From positions 310,001-374,000 of the forward strand of contig NZ_JANIDW010000001.1 of the NCBI RefSeq assembly GCF_026385475.1: a stretch of 64,000 nt of DNA. Reading direction: 5' to 3'. The position numbers were made by a program, and so were the translations under genes. This DNA is from Bombella saccharophila. GTDB lineage: Bacteria; Pseudomonadota; Alphaproteobacteria; Acetobacterales; Acetobacteraceae. The notes below the pieces were generated by a model. That model saw only the letters and a list, made by a program, of their open reading frames with translations, did no database searches and had not been told where the DNA came from. Of the stretch, positions 17,243-26,259 are shown piece by piece (the first letter of the stretch is position 1; the number at the start of each line of letters is the position of its first letter).

Positions 17243-18601
17243 ATGGCGCGTGAACGTGACATCGATAAGACCGGCTTTGTCGATAACATGCAGCGTATGT
17301 TTCAGGCATCTGGCATGGTGGGCGGTGTTGCAGTGCGCATGGCAGGCCATAAGCTGGGGCTGCGCAGCAATAAAACGAGCCATGCGGAGGAGTTACGCGC
17401 TGTTTTAGGCTCATTAAAAGGGCCGATGATGAAAGCCGCGCAGCTTCTTTCCACCATCCCCGGGGCTTTGCCGGATGAATATGCGGAGGAGTTAGCACAT
17501 CTCCAATCCAATGCGCCGCCTATGGGGTGGAGCTTCGTGCAACGGCGGATGAAGGCCGAGCTAGGGCCGGGCTGGGAGGGGCATTTCCGCTCTTTTAGCC
17601 ATGAGGCTGTTGCAGCGGCATCATTAGGACAGGTGCATCGCGCGGCTTTGGCCGATGGGCGCGAGGTTGCATGCAAGCTGCAATATCCCGGTATGGCCGG
17701 CGCGATGGAGCAGGATTTAAAGCAGCTTAAACGCGGTTTAGGGGTCTTTAGTCTTGTGGGTAATGCCATTAGGCAAGATGAGGTCTATACCGAGCTTGCG
17801 GAGCGGATGCGCGAGGAGTTGGATTATATTCGTGAGGCCAGCCATGTGCGGCTTTACCAGCATATGTTGGCCGATGTGCCAGAGGTTACCGTCCCTCACC
17901 CTGTGGCAGAGCTAACAACAGGGCGACTTTTGACGATGGATTGGGTGCCAGGTCGCTCCATGAAGTCCGTTTTGGCTGAGCAACGCTCCCAAGAGGAGCG
18001 CAATGCGATTGCGGTAGCGTTGTTTAAAGCATGGTACACGCCCTTTTATCGCTATGGGGTGATTCATGGTGACCCGCATATGGGTAATTTTACCGTGCGA
18101 AAAAATGGCGGGTTGAATCTGTTGGATTTCGGCGCGGTGCGGATTTTCTCGCCTCGTTTTGTAGAGGGTGTCCTTGCGCTTTTTCATGCTCTGCGGGATG
18201 GGGATGAGGAGCGCGCTTATGAGGCTTATCATGCTTGGGGCTTTAAGGATATTTCCCGCGAGCGTGCTGCGGTGCTGAATGAATGGGCACGCTTTTTCTA
18301 CCGCCCTTTGATGACGGACCATGTTTGTGATGTAGGGGAGAGCAATAACCCCCAAGAGGCCCGTAAAGTGTTAGAGCGTGTTTATGAGGGGTTAAAACGG
18401 ACGGGCGGCATCACCTTACCGCGTGAGTTCGTGATGTTAGACCGCTCTGCCATTGGGTTAGGCAGTGCCTTCTTACGGTTGGGGGCGAAGGTGAATTGGC
18501 ACCGGCTCTTTATGGAGCTTACGCAGGGCTTCACGGTGGAAGCCCTCACAGCCCGCCAAAAAGAGGCCTTGGAGAAAGCGCAGGTTAGTCCTGCCCAGTA
18601 A
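17243..18601 (+). CDS. ABC1/AarF/UbiB family atypical kinase
   Basis: The 452-residue protein has the ABC1 kinase features: the N-terminal Lys-x-x-Gln stretch (MKAAQLLST, a variant of KxGQ), an Ala-rich loop (AAASLGQVHRA), the ExD-like EELDYIREA, the catalytic HGDPHMGN and the metal-binding LDFGAVR. COQ8/UbiB proteins are needed for ubiquinone biosynthesis, probably as ATPases handling lipid intermediates. No C-terminal membrane helices as in E. coli UbiB are evident, so it resembles the stand-alone AarF-like group. ATG 17243 is preferred (AAAGAAGG 9 bases upstream); ATGs at 17234 and 17237 are closer to that site. The product may support the quinone-based respiration of acetic acid bacteria. 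Confidence 0.85.
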   Translation: MARERDIDKTGFVDNMQRMFQASGMVGGVAVRMAGHKLGLRSNKTSHAEELRAVLGSLKGPMMKAAQLLSTIPGALPDEYAEELAHLQSNAPPMGWSFVQRRMKAELGPGWEGHFRSFSHEAVAAASLGQVHRAALADGREVACKLQYPGMAGAMEQDLKQLKRGLGVFSLVGNAIRQDEVYTELAERMREELDYIREASHVRLYQHMLADVPEVTVPHPVAELTTGRLLTMDWVPGRSMKSVLAEQRSQEERNAIAVALFKAWYTPFYRYGVIHGDPHMGNFTVRKNGGLNLLDFGAVRIFSPRFVEGVLALFHALRDGDEERAYEAYHAWGFKDISRERAAVLNEWARFFYRPLMTDHVCDVGESNNPQEARKVLERVYEGLKRTGGITLPREFVMLDRSAIGLGSAFLRLGAKVNWHRLFMELTQGFTVEALTARQKEALEKAQVSPAQ

Positions 18602-18608
18602 AAATAAG

Positions 18609-18637
18609 GCCCAACGCGCTTAATGCGTGTTGGGCCT
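18609..18637 (-). terminator. Rho-independent terminator of the small gene at 18665-19021
   Basis: A 12-bp stem with one G-U pair (GGCCCAACGCGC / TGCGTGTTGGGCC arms) and a 5-base loop lies just beyond the stop of the ABC1 kinase. Read on the minus strand it is followed by TTATTTTTA, so it best serves the minus-strand gene; on the plus strand no T-run follows. Confidence 0.7.
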
Positions 18638-18664
18638 CATCATAATGCAGATTATAGCCGGTCC

Positions 18665-19021
18665 TTACCGGAGGAACTTCTTTAGCAATGCGCCACCAAT
18701 CTCTTGGATAACATCTTGCTGAAGAGACTTGCCGAAGTTTGCGACATCGCCGCCTTGCTCCCCAGAGCTTGCCCCGTCTGTCTTTTCGCCAAGATGGCTA
18801 ACAAGCCCAGCAAGCTGCCCCACAAGGTCGCCCGCATGGCCTTGACCATTTTGGAAGATGGAGGAAATTTTCTGGAGGCTCTCGGCCCATTCACCAGCTT
18901 GCTCATCGCCATTTTGGGAGGCTTCCTGCATTTGGCCGGTTAACCGGTCAATGAGTTGAAAAGCTTCCTGTGCGGTGTTGCGAAACTGCGTGTAGCTCTG
19001 CGTAATTTGTTCAATATCCAT
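18665..19021 (-). CDS. Small soluble protein of unknown function
   Basis: I do not recognise this 118-residue protein. It begins MDIEQITQSYTQFR and is predicted mostly helical, with two amphipathic, Gln-rich helices (about residues 5-50), a Gly/Ser-rich linker (about 75-92) and a C-terminal helix ending KKFLR. There is no signal peptide or membrane helix. ATG 19021 is chosen over the 21-residue longer frame because an AAAAAGG lies 9 bases upstream. It is isolated: its 3' end faces the ABC1 kinase across a terminator and its 5' end is divergent from uvrB. The pattern recalls helical phasin or YcfL-like small proteins, but this is only a resemblance. Confidence 0.65.
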   Translation of the reverse strand: MDIEQITQSYTQFRNTAQEAFQLIDRLTGQMQEASQNGDEQAGEWAESLQKISSIFQNGQGHAGDLVGQLAGLVSHLGEKTDGASSGEQGGDVANFGKSLQQDVIQEIGGALLKKFLR

Positions 19022-19190
19022 AAGGGTCAACCTTTTTAGAGACGTACATTCTAAGAAGCGGGCTCGTGGGGAAGAACCCTTCAAGAACTATTAGTCTATT
19101 CTATGGAGATGACGTGGCAAGATGAAGGTAGGTTATTTATTGCATAATCAGCATCTTGTGACGGCCGGGTGATAACCCCATTTAGGGGGC

Positions 19191-21326
19191 ATGGCAGTCT
19201 CATCCTCTCGTAAGAAGAAAAAACCTATCGCCCCGCGTCAGACGGATTTTTTCCCTGAGCGCCAACCGGCAAAGCCAAAGCTAAAGCGGCTTGTTGTGCA
19301 GTCGGACTATGAGCCTTCTGGTGATCAACCCCAAGCGATTGCAAGTTTGGTAGAAGGGCTGGCAGCTGGAGAGCGGGACCAAGTGCTTATGGGCGTGACA
19401 GGCTCTGGTAAGACCTTCACCATGGCGAAGGTGATTGAGGCCGCCCAGCGCCCTACGCTCATCATGGCCCCCAATAAGACCTTGGCCGCCCAGCTTTATA
19501 GCGAGATGAAGCAGTTTTTCCCCGATAATGCGGTGGAATATTTCGTCTCCTACTATGATTATTACCAGCCAGAAGCTTACGTTCCGCGCTCAGATACGTT
19601 CATTGAGAAAGATAGCCAGCGTAATGAGCGCATCGACCGGATGCGCCATGCCGCCACACAAGCATTGTTGGAGCGCAATGATGTCATCATCGTAGCGTCT
19701 GTCTCTTGTATTTACGGTATTGGCTCGCCCGAATCATATGCGCGGATGAAGATTCGCCTCGTACCGGGGGAGATTATCGACCGTGACGACCTCATCCGTC
19801 ATTTGGTGGAGCTGCAATATCAACGCAATGACCTCGCTTTTGAGCGTGGAACCTTCCGTGTGCGGGGGGAGCAGGTGGATATTTTCCCCATCCAGAATGA
19901 GGATCGCGCTTGGCGTGTAATGCTCTTTGGTGATGAGGTGGAGAGTATTACAGAGTTCGACCCGTTAACAGGGGAGAAAACGGCAGAGTTGGAGGAGGTA
20001 AGCCTCTATGCCAGCTCTCATTACGTCACGCCCCGGCCAACGCTGAATCAAGCGATGGTGAGCATTAAAGATGAGTTGCAAGAGCGGATTCGGTATTTCC
20101 AAAATGCGGGGAAACCGCTGGAGGAGGAGCGCATCCTCCAACGGACCAATTTTGACCTTGAAATGCTAGAGACAACAGGCGTGTGTAAGGGGATCGAGAA
20201 TTACTCCCGCTATCTCTCTGGACGCAGGCCCGGTGACCCGCCACCAACCCTCTTTGAATATCTCCCCGAAGATGCGTTGCTCATTGTTGATGAGAGCCAT
20301 GTGGGCGTGCCGCAAATTGGCGGGATGGAGCGAGGCGACCGCGCACGGAAGGAAACGCTGGCGGATTTCGGCTTTCGTTTGCCATCATGTTTGGATAACC
20401 GGCCTTTATCTTTTTCGGAGTGGGATGCGTTCCGCCCGCAAAGTATCTTCGTTTCCGCCACGCCAGGGCCGTGGGAAATGGAACAAACAGAAGGGGCCTT
20501 TGCTGAGCAGATTATCCGCCCCACAGGCTTAACAGACCCGATAACCATCATCCGCCCGGTAGAAGGGCAGGTGGATGATTTGTTGCATGAGGCCAAAGCT
20601 ACGATTGACGAGAATGGTCGTGTTCTGGTCACCACCCTCACAAAACGCATGGCCGAGGATTTGACGGAATATCTCTCTGAACATGGCGTAAAGGTTCGCT
20701 ATCTCCATTCCGATATTGATACGTTGGAACGCATGGAGATTATTCGAGATTTGCGGCTAGGCGCGTTTGATGTGCTGGTGGGCATTAACCTCCTGCGGGA
20801 GGGGTTGGATATTCCCGAATGTGCCCTTGTGGCGATTCTTGATGCGGATAAAGAGGGCTTTTTGCGCTCGCGTACTTCGCTTGTGCAGACTATTGGCCGC
20901 GCGGCCCGTAACGTGAATGGCCGTGTCTTACTTTATGCGGATAAGGAGACCGATAGCCTACGTTATGCGATTGAGGAAACAGCCCGCCGCCGTGAGAAGC
21001 AAATGGCGTGGAATGAGGCCCACGGCATCACCCCGCAAACTGTGCGAAGCCGTATTAGTGATACGCTCTTTCAAGAAGAAATCGCGGGCAAGGAGCCTTC
21101 TGCCGAGGCAGACCCACAGCTTACCCTTGATGAATTGCGTAAAAAGATGCGAGAAGCCGCAGCAGAGCTTGACTTCGAGCAAGCAGCGGCCTTTCGTGAT
21201 GAGATTCACCGGCGGGAGGCAAGTGATATTGGCTTGATAGCTCCCCCCATGCCCGCCAAAGCCGCCCCCCAAGGGCCAGCCCGTAAGACGACCAAACGGA
21301 CAAGCAAACGCAGAAAGAAGGATTAG
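19191..21326 (+). CDS. uvrB: Excinuclease ABC subunit B (UvrB)
   Basis: The 711-residue protein has all UvrB landmarks: a Walker A motif GVTGSGKT, the beta-hairpin [12 protein letters not shown] that clamps damaged [10 protein letters not shown], the DESH motif, helicase motifs V and VI ([15 protein letters not shown]) and a C-terminal UVR domain for UvrC binding. A basic N-terminal extension of about 35 residues (SSRKKKK) and a Lys-rich tail flank the core. It verifies lesions in nucleotide excision repair. No clear alphaproteobacterial LexA box (GTTC-N7-GTTC) is seen in the 169 bases upstream. It is followed 2 bases later by an aldose epimerase gene, giving an operon with greB. Confidence 0.97.
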   Translation: MAVSSSRKKKKPIAPRQTDFFPERQPAKPKLKRLVVQSDYEPSGDQPQAIASLVEGLAAGERDQVLMGVTGSGKTFTMAKVIEAAQRPTLIMAPNKTLAAQLYSEMKQFFPDNAVEYFVSYYDYYQPEAYVPRSDTFIEKDSQRNERIDRMRHAATQALLERNDVIIVASVSCIYGIGSPESYARMKIRLVPGEIIDRDDLIRHLVELQYQRNDLAFERGTFRVRGEQVDIFPIQNEDRAWRVMLFGDEVESITEFDPLTGEKTAELEEVSLYASSHYVTPRPTLNQAMVSIKDELQERIRYFQNAGKPLEEERILQRTNFDLEMLETTGVCKGIENYSRYLSGRRPGDPPPTLFEYLPEDALLIVDESHVGVPQIGGMERGDRARKETLADFGFRLPSCLDNRPLSFSEWDAFRPQSIFVSATPGPWEMEQTEGAFAEQIIRPTGLTDPITIIRPVEGQVDDLLHEAKATIDENGRVLVTTLTKRMAEDLTEYLSEHGVKVRYLHSDIDTLERMEIIRDLRLGAFDVLVGINLLREGLDIPECALVAILDADKEGFLRSRTSLVQTIGRAARNVNGRVLLYADKETDSLRYAIEETARRREKQMAWNEAHGITPQTVRSRISDTLFQEEIAGKEPSAEADPQLTLDELRKKMREAAAELDFEQAAAFRDEIHRREASDIGLIAPPMPAKAAPQGPARKTTKRTSKRRKKD

Positions 21327-21328
21327 CC

Positions 21329-22234
21329 ATGTTAACCCTAAAGAGAGACGAGCAGAGCCTTACTATCCTGCCTGATGTCGGGGCCGCTTTGGTGCAATGG
21401 CAGGTGCGGGGGCATGATATTCTTCGCCCTGTCGCTAATGAGGCTTTACGCGGGCAAAAGGGTATAGCGGTGGGGGCTTACCCGCTTCTGCCTTATGTGA
21501 ATCGTCTTGCGAAGGGGCAATTCGCTTTTGGGGGGGAGGCGCATCAGCTTGCTTTGAATATGGAAGGCTGCCCTCACTCTATCCACGGTAATGGGTGGGA
21601 GCATGAATGGCAGGTCTCTCATAAGACGGAGAGCCACGCTATTTTGACCTTCGAACATAAACCAGAGGATGAGGCGGCGAAGCGGGAATGGCCTTACGCG
21701 TATCGGGCTGTCATCTCGTATGAGTTACGCGCTGATGGGCTGCATATCTCTTTAGTGATGAAGAATTGTGATGAGCGTGACCAGCCTGTAGGGTTTGGCT
21801 TTCATCCCTTCTTCCATGCAACAGAGGCAGCCCGTTTAACCTTTAACGCGGACTCCGTGTGGTTGACGGATAAGACAGGCCTGCCAGAGACGCAAAAAGC
21901 CTGCGAGGGGGAGTGGGATTTCTCCAAAGGGCAGGCTTTGGCAGGGCGCGTGTTGGATAACGGTTTTGCAGGCTTTACCGGCTCTGCGCTTTTGGAGCCA
22001 TCCCCCACAACGCCGCCTGTGACGATAAAGGCGGATGGAATATTCTCTCATCTCGTGGTGTTCTCCCAACTCGCTGATGACTATGTGGCTATTGAGCCTG
22101 TAACGAGTATGACGGACGCGCTTAATCGGCCTGATAGTGCAGGGCGGGGCGTACATGTTCTTGCGCCGGGGCAAAGCTGTGGGGGAATGCTGCATGTCCA
22201 AGTTGAGGCCCCACGCCGCCCGGCAGAAGGTTAG
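21329..22234 (+). CDS. Aldose 1-epimerase family protein
   Basis: The 301-residue protein has the beta-sandwich galactose-mutarotase pattern: LLPYVNRLAKGQF for the sugar-binding Asn-Arg, a SIHGNGW motif, GFGFHPFFH with a likely catalytic His, and YVAIEPVTSMTD with the probable catalytic Glu. It should interconvert alpha and beta anomers of free hexoses, which suits an organism living on sugars. It is sandwiched between uvrB (2-base gap) and greB (5-base gap), an unrelated housekeeping context. The exact sugar is not visible, and it belongs to the shorter, GalM-like branch. Confidence 0.85.
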   Translation: MLTLKRDEQSLTILPDVGAALVQWQVRGHDILRPVANEALRGQKGIAVGAYPLLPYVNRLAKGQFAFGGEAHQLALNMEGCPHSIHGNGWEHEWQVSHKTESHAILTFEHKPEDEAAKREWPYAYRAVISYELRADGLHISLVMKNCDERDQPVGFGFHPFFHATEAARLTFNADSVWLTDKTGLPETQKACEGEWDFSKGQALAGRVLDNGFAGFTGSALLEPSPTTPPVTIKADGIFSHLVVFSQLADDYVAIEPVTSMTDALNRPDSAGRGVHVLAPGQSCGGMLHVQVEAPRRPAEG

Positions 22235-22239
22235 GCTGT

Positions 22240-22740
22240 ATGGCTGGTGAGAAGATTGCGCTGCATCGTTATCTCTCCCCTCAAGGGGCTGCGCGGATGC
22301 GGGCGGAGCTTAAAGAGCTAACCCAAAAGGAACGCCCGCAGGTTGTGGAGATTGTCTCTTGGGCGGCGAGTAATGGGGATCGCTCCGAGAATGCGGATTA
22401 TCAATATGGTAAACGCCGCCTCCGCGAGATTGACCGGCGCATCCGCTTCCTAACCAAAAGGCTGGATCAGGCCGTGATTGTGGACCCCGCCGCGCAGACC
22501 AACCGCCAGCGTGTCTTTTTTGGGGCTACTGTATGTTATGCTGATGAGGAGGACCGCCATTATACGGTGACCATCCTCGGTGTGGATGAAGCGCGGTTGG
22601 AGCATGGGGAGATTAGCCTGCAAGCCCCTGCTGCACGGGCCTTGATGAAGGCGGCTGTGCATGATGAAGTGACTATGCACACCCCCTCTGGCCCTGTATT
22701 GGTAGAGGTCCTATCTATCACCTATCCTCATCCGGCTTAA
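22240..22740 (+). CDS. greB: Transcription elongation factor GreB
   Basis: The 166-residue protein has the Gre coiled-coil N-terminal domain with acidic tip residues (NGDRSENADYQYGKRRLREIDRRI) and the C-terminal FKBP-like domain. The spacing and the KRRLREIDRRI stretch mark it as GreB rather than GreA. It inserts into the RNA polymerase secondary channel and stimulates cleavage of backtracked transcripts. It is the last gene of uvrB-epimerase-greB; a 62-base gap separates it from gshB. Length and motifs are typical. Confidence 0.92.
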   Translation: MAGEKIALHRYLSPQGAARMRAELKELTQKERPQVVEIVSWAASNGDRSENADYQYGKRRLREIDRRIRFLTKRLDQAVIVDPAAQTNRQRVFFGATVCYADEEDRHYTVTILGVDEARLEHGEISLQAPAARALMKAAVHDEVTMHTPSGPVLVEVLSITYPHPA

Positions 22741-22802
22741 GTCCGGCCTAAGAGAGCCATCTGGCTTGCGCCTTTGTGACCTGCTTTGCGGAGTAATAAG
22801 TT

Positions 22803-23789
22803 ATGGTGTCGTTATCATCGTCCTCATGCCGTGTGGCTGTGCAGATGGACCCGTTGGAGGAGATTAATATTGATGGCGATTCCACCTTCGCATTGATGTT
22901 AGAAGCCCAACGGCGTGGTCATGAGCTTTATGTCTATCATCCCACCACATTGTCTTTATTGGAGGGGAAGGGCACCTCAAGCCGCCTCCAAGCGCGGGGA
23001 CGTAAGGTGAGTGTCCAGCGTAAAAAGGGGGACCATGCGGCTTTTGGCCCAGAGGAGGTGTTAGACCTCGGCAGTTTTGATGTCATCCTCATGCGGCAAG
23101 ACCCGCCTTTTGATATGGGCTATATCACAGCGACCCATATGTTAGAGCATATTCATGGCACAGGGCCGGGGCGGGCATTGGTGGTGAATGACCCTATCTC
23201 GGTGCGCAATGCGCCAGAGAAGTTGCTGGTCACACATTTTCCCCAGCTTATGCCGCCAACCTTGGTTACATGGGATAAGGAGGCGATTGCCGCTTTCCGC
23301 CAGACGCATAAGGACATCATCCTCAAGCCTCTGTACGGCAATGGCGGGGTGGGCATCTTCCGGGTGAAGGAGGATGATGAGAACTTCTCATCCCTTTTGG
23401 AGATGCACTTCTCTCGCTCGCGTGAGCCTTTAATGGTGCAGCGTTACGAACCTGCTGTGCGGTTAGGCGATAAGCGCATCATCCTTGTGGATGGGGAGCC
23501 GATTGGGGCGATCAACCGCGTGCCAGCCCAGGGTGATGCGCGCTCTAACATGCATGTCGGTGGTCGTGCCGAGCGTGTGGCCCTGACAGCGCGAGATAAG
23601 GAGATCTGCAAAGCGATTGGCCCTTACCTTAAAGAGCACGGGCTTATCTTCACCGGCATTGATGTGATTGGCGATTGGCTGACGGAGATCAACGTCACCT
23701 CCCCAACAGGCTTGCAAGAGCTGGACCGCTTTGATGGCATTAATAGTGCTGGGTTAATTTGGGAATGTATTGAGGGGCGTCTAGCCTGA
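22803..23789 (+). CDS. gshB: Glutathione synthetase
   Basis: The 328-residue ATP-grasp enzyme has the GshB signatures: [15 protein letters not shown] at the N-terminus, [13 protein letters not shown], the ATP-binding [14 protein letters not shown] and the C-terminal [18 protein letters not shown] with metal ligands. It joins glycine to gamma-glutamylcysteine to make glutathione. A glutathione-peroxidase-type gene elsewhere in the window may use or relate to the product. ATG 22803 has GGAG about 10 bases upstream. gshA is not in this window. Confidence 0.96.
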   Translation: MVSLSSSSCRVAVQMDPLEEINIDGDSTFALMLEAQRRGHELYVYHPTTLSLLEGKGTSSRLQARGRKVSVQRKKGDHAAFGPEEVLDLGSFDVILMRQDPPFDMGYITATHMLEHIHGTGPGRALVVNDPISVRNAPEKLLVTHFPQLMPPTLVTWDKEAIAAFRQTHKDIILKPLYGNGGVGIFRVKEDDENFSSLLEMHFSRSREPLMVQRYEPAVRLGDKRIILVDGEPIGAINRVPAQGDARSNMHVGGRAERVALTARDKEICKAIGPYLKEHGLIFTGIDVIGDWLTEINVTSPTGLQELDRFDGINSAGLIWECIEGRLA

Positions 23790-23801
23790 CCTCTTTATAC
23801 C

Positions 23802-24110
23802 CTATGGCTGGTGTGGGGGAGGTGGCGCATCACCCTCCGCATCATGCTTCTGCGGCTGTTGAGGGGGTGGCTCTGTGTTTTGCTCTTTTCCCGCTTGCGT
23901 GGGCTTTTTAGAAGGGTAAAGATTTTCGCGGAAGGGGACGGCCAGCCCGTCAGAGAAGTAGCCGTCTTTAATCTCTGTATCTTTGGGCATTTTATCACGG
24001 GTGAAGCGGTTAACCGCCCAGGGGATAAGTTGCTCTTTATAATAGACAATATAGAGACTAGCCCATACAACTAGGCAGAGCAGAGCAAGAATGAGGTTAA
24101 GATGCTTCAT
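23802..24110 (-). CDS. Small membrane-anchored protein with Pro-rich tail, function unknown
   Basis: I do not recognise this 102-residue protein. It opens with MKHLNLILALLCLVVWASL, one hydrophobic segment (residues 4-23) that looks like an uncleaved anchor or signal peptide. A middle segment (about 25-70) with KMPKDTEIKDGYFSDGL follows, then a low-complexity hydrophilic tail with runs of Pro, Gln and Lys. ATG 24110 is chosen over the longer frame to 24251, which adds a non-hydrophobic 47-residue leader. It lies tail-to-tail 12 bases from gshB and is divergent from pmtA. It is probably a periplasm-facing envelope protein. Confidence 0.65.
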   Translation of the reverse strand: MKHLNLILALLCLVVWASLYIVYYKEQLIPWAVNRFTRDKMPKDTEIKDGYFSDGLAVPFRENLYPSKKPTQAGKEQNTEPPPQQPQKHDAEGDAPPPPHQP

Positions 24111-24298
24111 TATGGTAGTCCTGCACTGTAGAGTGGGGCCCTGCAAGGCAGATAAACGAATTTTTTTTCCATTATACCCCTTAGCCACCTTGTCAGCAAA
24201 GGGTGAGGAGAGGCAAGAAGGGGCAAACTGATAGGTATCAGTAGCGATCATGCTCCCCGCTTTAATTGGGGGCAGACTGTTGAGGCTGCGTTTTTTTC

Positions 24299-24958
24299 AT
24301 GGTGTCTTCCCCTAACCCTCGTTCTTCTCTTGATGCAGATAGCGTGCGTGAGGCGTATCGTCGTTGGGCGCATATGTATGACAAAGTCTTTGGGGGTGTC
24401 TCAGCCTTTGGGCGACGCCGGGCTGTAGCTGCGGTGAATGCCCTACCAGGAGAGCGCGTGCTGGAGGTCGGGGTTGGTACCGGGCTTGCTTTGCCCTCTT
24501 ATCGGGCTGAAAAACGCATTACAGGAATCGATCTTTCAGAAGATATGCTGGCTTTAGCTAAGGAGCGCGTAAAGCGCGATGGCCTGCGTAATATTGATGA
24601 ACTTTTGGTGATGGATGCAGAGCAAACAAGCTTTGCTGATAATAGTTTTGACATCGCTGTAGGGATGTTTGTGGCCTCTGTGGTGCCGCATCCTGATCGC
24701 CTTTTGGCTGAGCTAAAACGGGTGGTAAAGCCGGGAGGGCATATTCTATTTGTCAACCACTTCCTAGCGCAGAGGGGGATTCGCTTACGTGTTGAGCGTG
24801 TGATGGCACGGGCCTCGCGCGCGCTAGGGTGGCACCCTGATTTTGCGATTGAATCACTTCTACCACCGGAGGATTTAGCGCGTGCGACGGTTACACCTGT
24901 CCCCCCAGCGGGGTTGTTTACCCTCGTGACATTGCCGCAAGAGCCGTCTAAAGAATAA
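24299..24958 (+). CDS. pmtA: Phosphatidylethanolamine N-methyltransferase-like SAM methyltransferase
   Basis: The 219-residue class I methyltransferase has the SAM motif VLEVGVGTGLALP, an acidic GIDLSEDML loop and the DAEQTSF segment. The opening YRRWAHMYDKVFGG and the late PEDLARATVTPVPPAG region resemble the Rhodobacter-type PmtA that methylates phosphatidylethanolamine three times to phosphatidylcholine. That lipid is common in acetic acid bacteria. It is a cytoplasmic, membrane-associated enzyme without membrane helices. The ATG lies 13 bases after a GAGG. UbiE/COQ5 family membership is the alternative, but the typical UbiE signature is absent. Confidence 0.75.
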   Translation: MVSSPNPRSSLDADSVREAYRRWAHMYDKVFGGVSAFGRRRAVAAVNALPGERVLEVGVGTGLALPSYRAEKRITGIDLSEDMLALAKERVKRDGLRNIDELLVMDAEQTSFADNSFDIAVGMFVASVVPHPDRLLAELKRVVKPGGHILFVNHFLAQRGIRLRVERVMARASRALGWHPDFAIESLLPPEDLARATVTPVPPAGLFTLVTLPQEPSKE

Positions 24959-25022
24959 GGTCTTCCATCCGGTTAAGGATGGTTAGATTGGATTGAGACA
25001 AGACTAAACTGGCATCAAAGAC

Positions 25023-26252
25023 GTGACTACAAGGCCTTTATTTCAGAAAACATATTCTACCGCCCTACATCGTGAGGGGGGAAGGTTCTTCTTGCTCGCA
25101 TTTTTTGCGGGCATGTTAGGGGGAAGCTTAGGGATGCCTTTCCTCCATGTGCAACCCTCTGCTGGTGTTGTGGTGGCTCATGCGTTGTTGATGACGCTTT
25201 ATGTCGTCTGCCCTGTGATGTTGGGGGGTATGGCGCAATGGTTCCTCCCCAAGCTTTTAAAGGGTGAGGGGATGGCCCTCCCCACTGCCTCTCACGCCGG
25301 GTTTGTGCTTTTAGCTGTCGGTGTGTTTTTGCTGCCTGTTATGCCCTATGGGGGGTTAGCTCTTTGGGCCTTGGGGATGTTGGCTTTGGCCGTCAATGTT
25401 CTTGCCACAATATTGGAGATGCGCTCTATCACCTTTCGGGCGTTTCCTCCCCTCATTTGGGCTTTTGTGGGGAGTGCTTTGTCTGTTCTCATCGTAGCAC
25501 CGGTTCTTTTGGCTTTCCTCGTGCGTAGTGGCTTTGCGGGTGGTGGGGCAACGGCTTTGCTGGCAGTCCTGCATGGTGGGGTCGAGATGAGCTTGCTGAG
25601 CGTTCCTTCTTTAGGGATTATTGTTGCAGCCCTGCTCCCTGCCAAAGCGGAACGTGGCATGGTCGCACGATGTGCCCCTTATGCTTTTGGGGTGATGGGG
25701 CTTGTGCCTGTTTTATGCTGGGCGGACCATCTATTTGGGGGGCTATCCTCTACGGCGTATAGGGTCGGGCTTGTGGTGGGGCTCGCGATGCCCTGCTTGG
25801 CTCTTTTAGGAGCGTTTCTAGGTGATATGTGGCGCGCGCGTCTGCCATCCGGCCCTGTGGCAAGCTGGGCCTCTGGTGGTTTGGTGCTGCTTTTAGCGGG
25901 CTGGATTTTGATGGTGTTGGGGGGTGTGCAGTCACTCCCCTTTGGGCTTTCAGGCGCGGCGAGTCATCAATTAGTTATGTTTGGTAGCTTATTGGCACTA
26001 GGCGCGGCATTTTATGCGTGGTGCTCTGCGGGGTTGGCGCAGCATAATAAAGGGCTGGTCTTTTTTGGCTCCCTTCATGCTTTTGTGACATTTATAGGGG
26101 CAGTCTGCTCGGTCATGCCGCAGCTTGCCCTCCCCGCGGTTATTTTGATGACGGCGAGTCTGGTCATGTTCGGCTTGGTCGCAGGGCGGCTTTGGTACGC
26201 TCTGTTAGTGGCGCGTGCCAACATTAGAGCCGAGCTTGAGTGTAAAGGGTAA
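25023..26252 (+). CDS. Degenerate heme-copper oxidase subunit I-like (CtaD-like) membrane protein
   Basis: The 409-residue protein has about 11-12 hydrophobic segments and aligns by eye with cytochrome c oxidase subunit I. AHALLMTLYVVCPVMLGGMAQWF matches helix II and keeps a His (53). A stretch at 183-200 matches the helix VI HPEVY region, but the CuB ligand and the cross-linked Tyr appear lost. CWADHLFGG (232-240) replaces WAHHM with Asp-His. SHQLVMFGS (314-322) stands for HFHYV with only one His. It is 120-odd residues shorter than real CtaD, so it is unlikely to be a working oxidase. Start is GTG 25023 with a poor ribosome site. It sits directly before ctaB, where ctaD-type genes often lie. 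It could be a remnant or a repurposed heme-handling protein. Confidence 0.65.
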   Translation: MTTRPLFQKTYSTALHREGGRFFLLAFFAGMLGGSLGMPFLHVQPSAGVVVAHALLMTLYVVCPVMLGGMAQWFLPKLLKGEGMALPTASHAGFVLLAVGVFLLPVMPYGGLALWALGMLALAVNVLATILEMRSITFRAFPPLIWAFVGSALSVLIVAPVLLAFLVRSGFAGGGATALLAVLHGGVEMSLLSVPSLGIIVAALLPAKAERGMVARCAPYAFGVMGLVPVLCWADHLFGGLSSTAYRVGLVVGLAMPCLALLGAFLGDMWRARLPSGPVASWASGGLVLLLAGWILMVLGGVQSLPFGLSGAASHQLVMFGSLLALGAAFYAWCSAGLAQHNKGLVFFGSLHAFVTFIGAVCSVMPQLALPAVILMTASLVMFGLVAGRLWYALLVARANIRAELECKG

Positions 26253-26259
26253 TCGCATC

